64,000 nucleotides of DNA from Takakia lepidozioides (GCA_030704615.1 CM060732.1:69297053-69361052); one strand, 5' to 3'. Numbered from the stretch's first letter, positions 10,897 through 20,689 are shown. A program made the numbers and translations. Notes: generated by a model not told the origin, from the letters alone.

Positions 10897-11463
10897 ACGA
10901 GGATGTTTGAGATCTGCCTGCGGAGGATTCGCACCTCAAAGACACCATCCTCCATCCGCAGCTTTGAGATTTCTGACCAGGGTTGTTTCGTCAACCCCCC
11001 CTATGAGCCCCATGTCGATGACATTTTGTACAACTTCATGCAGTCCAGTCAAACTCTGAAGAGACCAGATGGCACTCCTGGAGAGGTGCAAAGGAAAAGT
11101 CCCCAGCGTTCATGCAAATACTGCTGGAGTCATGCAGCCACCGCTCTGCACGGGTGGTCGATCTTTCTGTGTCCACAGGTTCGTTTTTTCCCTTCCGAAT
11201 TGGTTTTCTTTCAACAGTTTCATCTGCTTAAATCCCCCCCACCAAACTGTTCATGTTCTCCTGTCTGGTGCAGGAGCAACTTACCATGCATGCAAGGCAG
11301 GCGGAAGAAGCCTTTTTGGCATGGAGGGTGATTCTGACCTCTACAACACAGTGCTCCTCCCCCTTTTGTCTGGCTCCACTTCAGGCACACAGACTGATCG
11401 GATTCAAATTCGAAATGATGACGATCCCGAAGATAAGCAGGTCGACAACGACTTTTCATGTGA
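10897..11463 (+). CDS. Exons 8-9: motif X and SAM-binding motif I
   Basis: Exon 8 (10897-11178) starts in the exon-7 frame, then slips at a CAGTC|CAGTC duplication (11041-11050). The following frame reads AKEKSPAFMQILLESCS (motif X like, cf. EKPxxLxExxI) and VVDLSVST, and the codon split by the intron completes STGATYHACKAGGRS in exon 9 (11274-11463). That is a good motif I (cf. DPFxGxGTTxxA...GR). GMEGD follows as the acidic motif II strand end. Motif IV before motif I is the beta-class order. An NPPY also appears earlier in exon 8, in the linker position; I do not take it as the catalytic motif. Confidence 0.65.
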
Positions 11464-11538
11464 GTAAGTGCTAAACCCTCTTTGGGAGCCATACTCAATT
11501 TCTCAATAACATCAAAGTTACAGTAATAACTTTTTCAG

Positions 11539-11797
11539 GCTGTCTTTCAGGAAAGGCAGCGGTGGATCTTCAGGAGATACAGTCATTTCTGGCGAGTCTG
11601 TTTTCGACAGCCCCCTTTCCAATTTTCTGCTTCCTGTTTATGCCGAAGCAATGGCACTTCACGTGGCCGAGTCCCTATCCCCTGACTTTTTAGTGGCCAG
11701 CCGTAGGTGTATCCAGCGTGGATCCGGTGTTCTAAAATACTTAGACTTAGATGCAGAGGAAGCGGGGATACATTGTACTGACTCTGAGTCAGACTGA
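11539..11797 (+). CDS. Exon 10: C-terminal tail of the ParB-methyltransferase gene
   Basis: Joins exon 9 in phase 2 (GA|G). 86 codons reading LSFRKGSGGSSGDT ... YLDLDAEEAGIHCTDSESD and ending at TGA 11795-11797. No domain; Ser/Asp-rich end. The frame has no Met near its start, so it is only recognisable as a spliced exon. Confidence 0.6.
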
Positions 11798-11929
11798 ACT
11801 GTATTCTTTTAATATTCATTTTCATACTATCTGGAAAACGTTGAATCCCCTTCCTCCACCGTAGTTGTTCCTTTAGAACAAATAATAATCACAGAATCAA
11901 CTTTCATTTAAATTGCAATATGTATGAAT

Positions 11930-12290
11930 CCATCTCACAAACCTCCCTGACTCTTCTCATATCCATTGTGCATTCATCTACAGTGTATTCATGCGTGCTC
12001 CATTCATGAATTTTTTCCTTTATTCAACATCCATTGTACATTCATCCTCTGTACTCTTTAATCCACCCCACAAACCTTCCACACTCATTTCATATACGTT
12101 GTGCATTCGTCAAAAGTTTTGGTCATGCATCTTCCTGTCATGAATTTTTGTCATTGCTCAACATCCATTATACATTCATCCATTTTACTCTTATCCATCC
12201 CTCATTCATCCATCTACATTCATTTTTCACACTCACCCATATGTTTATCATCCAACATTCATCCATCCTTTATTCAATGCCTTTTATTAT
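11930..12290 (+). repeat. Degenerate CATTCATC-type simple repeat
   Basis: About 360 bases rich in the words CATTCATC, CATCCATT and TTCATCCA, between the end of the ParB-methyltransferase gene and the right inverted repeat. No coding potential. Possibly an expanded satellite within the transposon. Confidence 0.6.
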
Positions 12291-12344
12291 GTCGTCCAGC
12301 TTGTTTCCGCGGTAAAGGGTGCCAATCCGCGGGAATACACTCCA

Positions 12345-12490
12345 CTTCTTTCTGGGCGCGTGGTGACGCGGCCTTCACGTGTGATGACGTGGAGTGAGCC
12401 TCGTGACGTGGCATTTGCGCAAGGTGACGTGGCGTGAGCGCAGTTGCGCTCACGCGCTCACGTGACCAGGCTCACGCCGAGGCATCCCTG
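12345..12490 (-). repeat. Right terminal inverted repeat
   Basis: GC-rich with TGACGTGGC, GCGTGAGCG and GCTCACGCGCTCACG words. Its reverse complement aligns with the left end (see 900-1045). The end at 12490 is set by the 11-bp target duplication that follows. Confidence 0.7.
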
Positions 12491-12501
12491 TGCTCAAACC
12501 A
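12491..12501. repeat. Right target-site duplication of the MULE-like element
   Basis: TGCTCAAACCA, identical to 880-890. Codon phase matches the left copy: the last three bases are a Pro codon on both sides. Confidence 0.85.
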
Positions 12502-13198
12502 GACGTGTTCAGAGTATTGTGGTCTGGAACGCTGCATCACGACCGCAGTTCCGCGCGTGCCCACCTTGATTCCGCACTGCTGGACCGCCAAATTAAGGAC
12601 ATTGGACTCGTTGGAAATCTGCTGGAAGGTACTCGCGCGCTGCTCTGTCTCATTCACTGCCCCCCCCCCCGCCAATCCTCCACCGCATGTGTTTATATCA
12701 TTTTTTGTGTTCCATGCAGGGCGGACATCAGGACCTGGAAATCGCTTGCTGAGTGCTTTCGACTCCCTTGCCAGGGCTGCAAGAGAGGTTTTCCTGGCTG
12801 TGCAGGGTCATGAAAACCAGGGGACTGTCCGTAAGGCTGGCCAGGTCCAGCAGGCTGGGGGGAGGTCTCAAGAGACTGCCGGGGATTTTCAGCGGACTGG
12901 TATGCAGTCTCAGCAGACTAGTTTGGAGTCTCAGCAGACTAACATGGAAATTGAGCAGACAAGACATGTCATGGAGCAGACTACCTTGGGAAATCAGCAG
13001 ACTACCATGGAGTCTCGAGACGCGTGTGACCAGGAGGCTCGCAAACAGACTGAACAGAAGACTCAGGATGACACTGAAAAGGACACTCCCATTGCAAACC
13101 AGCATGGCCAGAAGACCCAGAAGACCTCACAGCAGACCTCAGTGGAGTCTGCTGAACAATACCCTCCACAGACGTCCTCCATAGACTGTCATCCATGA
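12491..13198 (+). pseudogene. QQT-repeat hypothetical gene, part resumed after the transposon
   Basis: Exon 12491-12628 (LKPDVFRVLWSGTLHHD ... GNLLE) ends at GTACTC in phase 1. Exon 12720-13198 begins after CATGCAG with the two bases needed to complete the Gly codon, then reads RTSGPGNRLLSAFDSLARAA. From about 12835 it becomes a chain of Gln-Gln-Thr or Glu-Thr units every 7-9 residues (SQQTSLESQQTNMEIEQT), ending at TGA 13196-13198. The upstream half lies at 28-890. Function unknown; low-complexity tail probably disordered. Confidence 0.55.
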
Positions 13199-14600
13199 CT
13201 TGCCCACAACATTTGTTACTGAGTCTGTTATAACGGGACAGTGGCACATTCAACGGCCTGACCAACAGTGGATGTCTGATTTGACCCAATTTAAACGGAC
13301 ATCATCTGCCAAACCCAACTTTTTAATGTCTGCCAACCCTTTGTCAACGGTGCCAGAATCGACTTTCCCCCGCCGGATAAGTTCTCCCACACACTTTGAC
13401 CTACACGATGTAACTATGACCTCGGTAAATCCTCAGTATCCATCATCCCGTATGACTTTTGAGCTTAGCCTTGTCTTTGTTCGTTCATTGGCGAGAGTCA
13501 TTGATGAATTTGAAGTGAGCGAACCGACCTGTAGACCAGTAAACCGCATCATAGACCTTACAGCAGAATCCGATGAGGGAAGTCCAGCAAACCCGACTTT
13601 ACATGTCTCTGATTGCACCCTTCCCACCGCTTTCAACCCCGAGTCTGTTCTGTCAGCAGGCCCTCAAAACTTACTTGATGGTAAAATTGATAGTCTGCTG
13701 GTGCGCCTACAAGACCAGAACCACCGTATGGCAGAGTAGGACATGCAACAGACTGACAAAACTGCCAATGGGAGTGCACAGACGACGAGAGAGGAGACTA
13801 CCCTAGATACTATAGAGTACACTGCCTAGGAGACTTGCCACGAGGGGACTAACCGGGATAAAGGGCAGGAGACTGTCCAACAGACTGCACGGGGAGTTGC
13901 CCAGCAGACTAGGCAGGAGACTGCCGTGGGTGCAGATGGCATTGTTCCGGAGTCTTCCAATGACATTGCCCCGGAGACTGCAGATGACTCCCACGCCCAA
14001 CAGAGTACCCGCAAGACTGCCCATGAGTCTGCTTCTGCGTCTGAGAATCCCTTCCACCAGACTCCACAATACTCTGCCCAAGAGACTACACACAAGTCTT
14101 CTCAGACGAGTTCACAAGACTCTGGTCAGCAGACAACACAAGACTCCGCCGAGGTGACTGCCCAGCTGAGAAAGTCTGCCCAAAAGACTGCAACAGACTC
14201 TACCCACCAGTCTGCCTAAGGGACTGCAACAGCGGACCCTGCCCACCAGACTGCGCATGAGTCTGCCAAGGTGATAGCAGCAGCAGACCTGTCCCACCAG
14301 ACTGCGCATGAGTCTGCCCAGGTGACTGCAGAAGTAGGCCCTGCCCACCGGACTGCACATGAGTCTGTCCGGGTAACTTCAGAAGACACACCCCCAACAG
14401 ACTGCAGCAGACCCTCCCCAGCAGACTGAACAGATGACTGCACTTGAGTTTTCCAAGGAGACTTCTTCAAAGTATATCCAGCAGACTATTGGGGAGATTG
14501 CAGTTGACCCATCCAATGCAGCTGCTCAACAGTCCTTCTAGCAGACTGCTGTACAGCCCGCCCAGGAGAGTTTCCATGAGGCGACAATTGAGGACGTCCG
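12835..14600 (+). repeat. Degenerate CAGCAGACT-type minisatellite, partly coding
   Basis: The core CAG(C/A)AGACT recurs roughly every 20-30 bases, encoding QQT in one frame. Upstream of 13198 the frame is open; beyond it the same repeats continue with stops in every frame (for example 13735-14220), so the array has outlived its coding frame. The same motif occurs at 40-240 and, inverted as GTCTGCTG, at 15100-15400 and 57300-58650. Confidence 0.6.
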
Positions 14601-14869
14601 CAACTAGACTTTGCCTTCGCCATCTCCGTCTGCTCATGCTCCTGCTAATGTTGGGTCAACGACAAAGACAGGCGGTTTGCTCACACCGCCTGATTCTCGT
14701 GTTAGTTCAACGCATGTCATTCATGAGGCTGCAAGGATTGGACCGGCAAGTGTCAACAAACCGACTGACATTCTTCTGCTGCGCAGCAGAGCTACAATAT
14801 TGCGGCAGTCTGGGCTAGTTGTCCCAGGCATTGCGGTAGAGAGCACCTCCGTTTGAGCAGAAAGAGGAA

Positions 14870-15033
14870 AAGCCCAAAAACGTCCAGTCATTGAGGCGGT
14901 CAAGGAGACTGGAGAGGGTCATGTTCAAAAGAGACCAGCCAGGAAAGGCAAGTCTGATGTGTTTATGAACAAGGACCGCCGATTGTGTTTGGACATGGAC
15001 AAGGAGGTGGCAGAGGTACTTGCGTCGAAGAAG
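14870..15033 (+). CDS. Exon-like fragment, unrecognised
   Basis: Open plus-strand frame reading KRPARKGKSDVFMNKDRRLC, then LDMDKEVAEVLASKK, ending at a strong GTAAGT donor at 15034. It looks like a basic exon, perhaps a later exon of the QQT gene. Confidence 0.35.
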
Positions 15034-15099
15034 TAAGTCATATGTGTCTTCTGCTTGGTCGTGTTCTTTTAAAGTTGCCTTTGCAAGTATGTATCTTCT

Positions 15100-15400
15100 G
15101 GCAGTCTACTGGCTTCTTGTCTGCAGTCTTGTGAGGCCTCTACTCGGTCTGCTGTGACTGTGCCCCACAGTTGTGCTTGTCGACTTTGTTGAATGTCAGG
15201 TCTATTGTTTGGTCTGCTGTGACAATGCAGTCCACTGTCCGAATGTCCACTATCCACTATCCAATTGTCGGGTCTGTTGGTCGGTCTGCTAAGAGTCTGT
15301 CTTGACTTCGGTTTTTGAACTTTCTGGTAATTCAGGTCCCCTCATCGGTCTGCTAAGACTGTGCAGCAGACTGATGTTTTTGGACTTTATGAAATGAGTG
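15100..15400 (-). repeat. Inverted run of the GTCTGCTG repeat
   Basis: GGTCTGCTGTGAC, GGTCTGCTAAGA and similar words recur about every 40-60 bases. These are the reverse complement of the CAGCAGAC core of the 12835-14600 array. Confidence 0.5.
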
Positions 15401-15819
15401 GTGTCTTGGTGGGGTCTGACTGTATGTGCAGGATTGAAAGTCGATTCTGGCGATTGATGTCCATACATATAGCCGCTGGGAATAGCATGGTGTATTTTTT
15501 CGAAGGAGACTCGCGGTTCCGATGTGGCATTGCGCCGGAAGACATGAAAGCATTGAACGTGGTTGAGTCGGAGTGCTCGAACAGACTTTTGGATGTCTGG
15601 TGTCATTTTTTCGAGAACACCCTAGACTCGAGGACGTATGGCACTGTCGCTCTTTTGCCAACGTCGACGTGGTCTGTTTTTCAGACTTTCGACATAGCCC
15701 CACGCGACCTCCTTCATGTCACAGTCCATGATGGCAGCCTTGTACTTGTGGTATTTGACAGCATCATTGCACTCAACGTATTGAGCTGCATGGTCAGGAG
15801 TAAAACCAGGACGTATTGA
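15361..15819 (+). CDS. Hypothetical ORF, faint Ulp1-like (C48) resemblance
   Basis: 153 codons without stop. The central part (ALNVVESECSNRLLDVW, then ALLPTSTWSVFQ) faintly recalls the start of Ulp1/SENP cysteine protease domains, where a WLND-type helix is followed by a TSTF-like strand. No catalytic His/Asp/Cys set is visible because the frame ends first. The opposite strand is also nearly open over 15290-15850 with one stop, so strand assignment is unsure. Could be the last piece of the QQT gene or a chance ORF. Confidence 0.3.
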   Translation: MQQTDVFGLYEMSGVLVGSDCMCRIESRFWRLMSIHIAAGNSMVYFFEGDSRFRCGIAPEDMKALNVVESECSNRLLDVWCHFFENTLDSRTYGTVALLPTSTWSVFQTFDIAPRDLLHVTVHDGSLVLVVFDSIIALNVLSCMVRSKTRTY

Positions 15820-16207
15820 AAAGCACGCCAATGTCTTGCGAAGAAGTGCCTCCTCTTGCGGTGGTGCATCATGCTGCTACCACACCATGAAACAAATTTG
15901 TACTGACATTAGAACAGACCCCTCCCATAATGAAGGTCATGGACAGAAAAACGATCCAAACAAGCACATTACAATGCATGAAAACAAAACCAATGCAAAA
16001 CAATCAGTTCGAATTCAAATGCATATAAGACAATGGTGCTGCAGATCCTGAGTTGTAAATGACAATATGCACACCTGCCAATGCATGGTGAAGAGAACGC
16101 CACGGGCTTCAGCTACATGCGTATACATGTGCCTCCAAGAGGAACAACCTTACAATATAGATGTTGGAATACAAATGCAAGAGAACATGACCATTCCACA
16201 GACTTAA

Positions 16208-17140
16208 TTAATGCGTGCTCACAGATGAAAAAACATGTATGACAAAAAAAAGAGGGCGGTCAGTGCAAGAGAGGATTAGAAGAGGTATTACCATGCGTCG
16301 GACGAACCATTGACCATACGCTTTACCCATCATACTATTAGCAAATTCCGCGCTCCCCACAAGTGCAGCAAGACTTTCTAAAAAGCAGGGATTGTCAGGT
16401 GAAGGGAACCCATCAGGCAACAAATTGTAGTCCATGAGGTAGCTGAGACCTGGGCGTGCAATAGGTGCAGGTTTGGGGGGCACAACAATGTCAGATTTCA
16501 GTATCAGAGAAGCTGCCACAAAGGCTTGTTTGGCCTCTTCTCTAGTCATGGATTGAAGCAAAGCAGACTTGATCAACTGATCCAGAGTTGGTGCCTCTAT
16601 ATGTGTCCTCGTTGGTGGGTCTGGCAGCATGATAGTTTCCTCGTCCATTGCCAAGTCCCCCGCCTGAAGAGGTACATGGGAGTCCTTAGTTGGTAGCCGC
16701 AAATGCCTCCTCCGCTTCATTTCTGGCTGAAATTCGTTTTCACCCCCATTGTCCTCCCGGCCCACCTTCGCCCGCGAGTTTTTGCGCGGCAGATGCCCAT
16801 GGTCCTTCAGAACAGTCTCCATCAACGCCCTCTGACCGGCTTCAAACACAGGGTATATTTTGAGTTTAGCCCCACCCTTCCCAACAGCAGCACACCCATT
16901 TATCCTATGAACGTTTAAATTTTGTTTGTCTTTATACACATGTTTACAGTAGATACATATGAACGGTTTCCTGTTATTATCCCCGGGTTCATCAAGCCTT
17001 GCCCTCGTGTAAGCCTCGCAAATCAGTGCTTCCCACTCATCAATATCATATTCCTCATGATATACCCGACGCGCTTCAAGGATGGTGGATTTTTTCACCA
17101 TTTTGGAAGTATAGGTGGACAACGTAGACCACTCCTGCCC
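16208..17140 (-). CDS. C2HC zinc-finger hypothetical protein exon
   Basis: About 280 codons entered at a likely acceptor (CTTCTTCAG) near 17140. A single finger, C-I-Y-C-K-H-V-Y ... H-R-I-N-G-C, lies near residue 60, then a basic patch (KRRRHLRLP) and a Pro-rich stretch. A GTAATA donor follows YGQWFVRRM near 16292; the codons below it are probably intron. Together with a Cys-rich exon at ~17640-17841 it may be one minus-strand gene. Unrecognised; the single finger suggests nucleic-acid binding or a transposon-derived gene. Confidence 0.45.
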   Translation of the reverse strand, partial: GQEWSTLSTYTSKMVKKSTILEARRVYHEEYDIDEWEALICEAYTRARLDEPGDNNRKPFICIYCKHVYKDKQNLNVHRINGCAAVGKGGAKLKIYPVFEAGQRALMETVLKDHGHLPRKNSRAKVGREDNGGENEFQPEMKRRRHLRLPTKDSHVPLQAGDLAMDEETIMLPDPPTRTHIEAPTLDQLIKSALLQSMTREEAKQAFVAASLILKSDIVVPPKPAPIARPGLSYLMDYNLLPDGFPSPDNPCFLESLAALVGSAEFANSMMGKAYGQWFVRRMVIPLLILSCTDRPLFFVIHVFSSVSTH

Positions 17141-17639
17141 TGAAGAAGCCGACGTTCATGTTAAGGCACAAACTGAGAGTGCGAATGGGTACTAACATGG
17201 GCCCTCACCACGAAGTATAAGCCATTTCCATTATGGTCGCCACCATCTCGCATAACCGAAAGAAGCCATGCATTTGGCACACGAAGAATGCATTGGAGGG
17301 AAGAGCAAGACATTGGCAACACAATGCCAATAGGAACACAATGCGACGACGTAAAAAAAGTCCACAAAACTCACATTAATCTCTGAACCCTAAAGACAGA
17401 CTTATGGAGGCCTTCTAGCTTCACCTGCAACATGAGAATGATATAGGCAGATCAACAGAAGCTCCCGAGCATGAGAAAAGCAATCGCGCAGCAAAGCAAA
17501 TGAAAAAGAAGGCGTTTCGGTATACGTACACTTCCTTCCGAATCGTGTTGCACAAGATCCAAGCGCTACTTACATGAAAAAAGTGGGCGAAGGGTGTGTA
17601 ACCAAAGCAAATGAGAAACATGAAATAGGAAAGACTGAC

Positions 17640-17841
17640 CCTGCTGAGAACCTCCTCCGAAAGCGCTTTCCTGCGGGGCATATCTTTCACTGAACTTGCC
17701 ACAACGTCTGCACATGATGTTTCCACAACACGCACTACAACATCGATAGAGACGGTGGCACGGTTCAAGCGACATGGTTGAGGAGAGACGTTTCCTCGCA
17801 TACGAAGCGTCGCCTTCAGCGTCTGTGTAAGCAGCTGACAA
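17640..17841 (-). CDS. Cys-rich exon-like ORF
   Basis: Minus-strand frame with CHRLYRCCSACCGNIMCRRC, at least three CxxC-type pairs, consistent with a small zinc-binding module. It ends at a GTCAGT donor near 17640. Probably the 5' exon of the zinc-finger gene that continues at 17140. Confidence 0.35.
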
Positions 17842-17869
17842 TCACTTCCGCAAAGCACGATCACGTCCT

Positions 17870-18230
17870 AATCTGTATGCAATTATAAACAATGCATGTA
17901 TGAGCAAACATGCATACATGTGGGACGACGCATGCATGTATGACAACCTTCACATATGGATGCATGCATCGTGGTAATACAGTTGACGTAAAACCGTTTC
18001 ACGTATTATGTGGGTGACAGCCTCACAGGGGACGGGGGCCGGGCGGGGGAGACGAGACAGGGATGCCAATCGCGGCGACTGCGGGCCGTGGCGTTGCCGC
18101 CAGAGGTGGGGGGGGGGGGGGGGGGAGGGGAGGGCCACGTAGGCAGCCCCGCTGATGGCGCATTAAACTCCAGGGCCTCTTCTATTACTTGCCATTGTCT
18201 TCCATTGTATTGATTTGCAAAGTTGTGATA
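17870..18230. other. Intergenic: ATGCATGT-rich run and a poly-G tract
   Basis: 17890-17970 repeats ATGCATG(T/C)AT words. A run of about 18 G follows at ~18108-18125. No coding support. Confidence 0.6.
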
Positions 18231-19604
18231 AGTGTTATGGAGTGAAATATATAGCTATAGCGAGAAACTCATAGATTGTGGACAGTTGTACGTTTCACCC
18301 ATGCATGTGTGGTCAAACGGCTTTACTGTTTAGCTCCCATTAATCAGTTAATATTAGTGAATTTTTTTCTTAATCATAGTGATATGTTCTTTCCTTACAC
18401 GTGCAACCTTCCAATTTCACTCTGTAGTACTACACAAAACTAGAACTCTAGACTCCCAATTCACTATATAGTACTACACAAAACTGCAACTCTATACCTT
18501 ATAGTGAAAGTACACACTATTTGTAGTATCCATATATTCTCGCTCACCAAATAAGATTGTGACACATGGCTTCTTAGTGAACTACCTCACTATACGTTCA
18601 CCTATAGCAGTGGAATATATTCTTCATTCCTAGTGATATGATACCATACTTCACTATATAGTGATCCATGAACTTTCAGTGCTGACTGAATAAAAACTAC
18701 TCATAGTATTGATAATCACCATCATAATATGTGATTATCTGACATGTGGCTCTTGTAGTGAAGTTGTTCACTATATGGGTAGTGAAATATTTTACAATCC
18801 ATAACCCATATATCTAGAGTTGGTGGGCTCCGCCACAGTAAAATATTTGCACTGATATATTCGACTGTCCTTCCTACTTCATTGCGCCCTTTGTCATTAT
18901 CTGGTTTTTTTTTGGTAAAATTGGTACTTTCGACTATTTTGGCAGTGAAACAAACAATAAAAAATCCCGCATTTTGTTGTAGTGAAATCTTCTCAAACAA
19001 ACACGGTGATAATGACATGAATGTAGCAAAAGTCCTTAGATAAGTTGATATCCGTGGTAACGTACCAAAGATGCCAACTGCATGTCTTCTTAAAGCAGGA
19101 TATGAATCAACATTCCAACTAGGTGGGATGGAGTCATTCTATTTAATTCCTAACTTGATCTGGAGAAGAAGATTTTGCTTTTTCCCCACGAGCTGTCGAA
19201 AGCATAGAGAAGTTGCCTTCGCCAGATCCCATTGCATTTGGAAAGAGCTGCACATAGCACGACCCTGCATGTTTTTCTGGCTTCAGAGATTAGGTCTGAG
19301 TGAATCCAAAAAAGGACCCAAGTAGAAGCAGGGGAATTATTGAGAACAAAGGAGCAACGAGATTTCGGAGTATTCCAAAAAGTGAGCGCTCGCATGGCTG
19401 CCAGACGGGGCAGGACTTCCATGGAGAGCCGACATTAGAGATATTCTCGAGGAAAATGGAGGGGGAGGGGATGCAATTGGGGACCCAGAGAGAGTAGAAG
19501 GAACTACTAATAGCTACTACTACTAGTGTGGCATGTGCCATTGAGCATTTCTAATGGTTTTCAGTGATGAAAATTACTTGAAATCCAAATTTTTCTCTCT
19601 CATT

Positions 19605-19720
19605 TGGTCCAAAATTGATAAAACCAATGCGGTGCATCCATCCTCATCAAGGGCTTTCCAACAGTACCAAGAATGCAAGGGGAGGCCTCGTGGTTTGGGA
19701 AATCTCTACGTAGCAAAAAC
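19605..19720 (-). repeat. Inverted copy of the 'TCTCCCAAACC' repeat
   Basis: The reverse complement matches the block at 21727-21840 and 21976-22090: GTAG..GAGAT(T/C)TCCCAAACC, then TTGGAAAGCCCT, then GAGGA.GG.TGCACC. Confidence 0.6.
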
Positions 19721-19837
19721 AAAACATAAAAAACAAACAACCCACACTATATTCTTGATAAATACAGCTACATGTATAGTATTCTTTGTTTTGTTGTGGT
19801 TTCAAATATTTTTGGTATTTTTAGATTAACAAAAATA

Positions 19838-20640
19838 AGATTTTTAGGAGGTTGTTGATCTATACGGACATCAAAGTCCTCCACTGACAACTTTACTACC
19901 AACTACTAGAACATAATCTCAAGTATATATATGTCTCCGCTCGAAGGTTGCAACAGAATCCATCAGATTCGCAACCAAACAACCACAAAGCGACCTCCTC
20001 ATAATGCTTCTTCGTCTTACCATTGCATTTCGTCATGGCACTACATTCATCAGTGGTGCTCACCGTTCTCATTCTCATAGACTTGAACATTCAAGGCGAT
20101 GAACTGTGGCACTCGGCATCAATTGCCGCGGCAGCTCCGATTACAATAATGTGGGGACCATGAAGCACTGCAATAGTTGGTGACCGTCATCAACGATATC
20201 AACCCCAATCGCTTTTACAACAATAAAAAATAAATTACATGCGGCGCTTTCAAGGGACAATTCATTTGTGTCTTCTGCAAAAGGTCCGGCGACACTCCCG
20301 ACTACTCGATCAAGACCTTGATTCAACAACTTGCAGATCACGGTTGTAAGATTTGTGGGAGTATTCCACTTTTCTATCCACAAGACAACAATGTTGCTGA
20401 TGTGATGCTGACAGTGAATGCGGTCGCTTTTGGGTGCAATTATAATGGCAATGCCAATAACGTTGACCTATGCTAAGCGGAAAGCAAATCTCCTGAAGCG
20501 AACACGGTGACAATGATATGAATATAGCAAAAGACTTTAGAAAAGTTGATATCCGTGGTAGTGTACCAAAGATGCCAGCTACATGTCTTCTTGAAGCAGA
20601 ATACGAATCCACGTTTTTTGTTTTTTGTTTTTTTTTTTTG
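19838..20640 (+). repeat. Dispersed repeat family R1, copy A
   Basis: Begins near GGTTGTTGATCTATACGGACATC, passes through AACTTTACTACCAACTACTA, CTCAAGTATATATATGTCTC and CTCACCGTTCTCATTCTCATAG, and ends near AAAGATGCCAGCTACATGTC. Copies: B 20690-21285, C 22835-23275 (pieces), D 24640-25735, fragment 19022-19110. Short frames of similar protein in several copies (CKLLNQGLDRV) suggest it once coded for something, unrecognised. Confidence 0.6.
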
Positions 20641-20689
20641 GAAAACAGCAGAAATGGTAGTGTTTGCTTTCTGCTCACTAACATAGGCC

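Larger units (their letters stand above)
5872..11797 (+). pseudogene. ParB-like domain / DNA adenine-type methyltransferase-like fusion gene, ten exons
   Basis: Ten exons with GT..AG borders can be placed by eye: 5872-6168, 6905-7533, 7629-7821, 7906-8343, 8429-8655, 9599-10249, 10363-10701, 10897-11178, 11274-11463 and 11539-11797 (stop TGA), about 1,165 codons. Splice phases agree across every junction except the two with a lesion. Domain order: acidic/basic leader; ParB-like domain in exons 2-3; a helical middle; a Lys-rich linker in exon 6; then a methyltransferase fold in exons 7-9; acidic tail. This order matches bacterial and phage ParB-methyltransferase fusions. Lesions: a one-base slip near 10185 (exon 6) and a five-base tandem duplication at 11041-11050 (exon 8). 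The start at 5872 is the first ATG in the open frame. Nuclear action on DNA is inferred; activity is unknown. Confidence 0.75.
891..12490. mobile_element. 11.6-kb Mutator-like transposon carrying a ParB-methyltransferase gene
   Basis: The element lies between two identical 11-bp direct repeats. Its ends are GC-rich and inverted relative to each other, with GGCGTGAGC, GAGCGCG(C/T)GAGCG and GCTCACGCC blocks in the same order. Inside are two divergently transcribed genes: a MULE-type transposase with a SWIM zinc finger on the minus strand and a ParB-like/DNA-methyltransferase-like gene on the plus strand. Excision in silico, with one duplication copy removed, restores an open frame and a phase-consistent splice in the host gene. 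Transposase-type ends, duplication length and gene content all agree. Both internal genes carry frameshifts, so this copy is probably not autonomous now. The methyltransferase could be cargo or a true part of the transposition system. Confidence 0.85.

Noticed and set aside
10990-11010. NPPY in exon 8 as the methyltransferase catalytic motif
   Set aside because: It lies after motifs V-VIII and just before motif X, in the linker/target-recognition position. The fold places motif IV at DIPD in exon 7.
12034-12397. ORFs rich in His/Phe/Ile/Pro near the right end of the transposon
   Set aside because: Translations of the CATTCATC simple repeat.
18107-18126. Poly-G run as a G-quadruplex regulator
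   Set aside because: A homopolymer run; may be real or an assembly artefact, with no gene beside it to regulate.
19150-19540. Possible LINE fragment
   Set aside because: Two opposing frames look faintly retroelement-like but no RT, endonuclease or RNase H motif could be shown.
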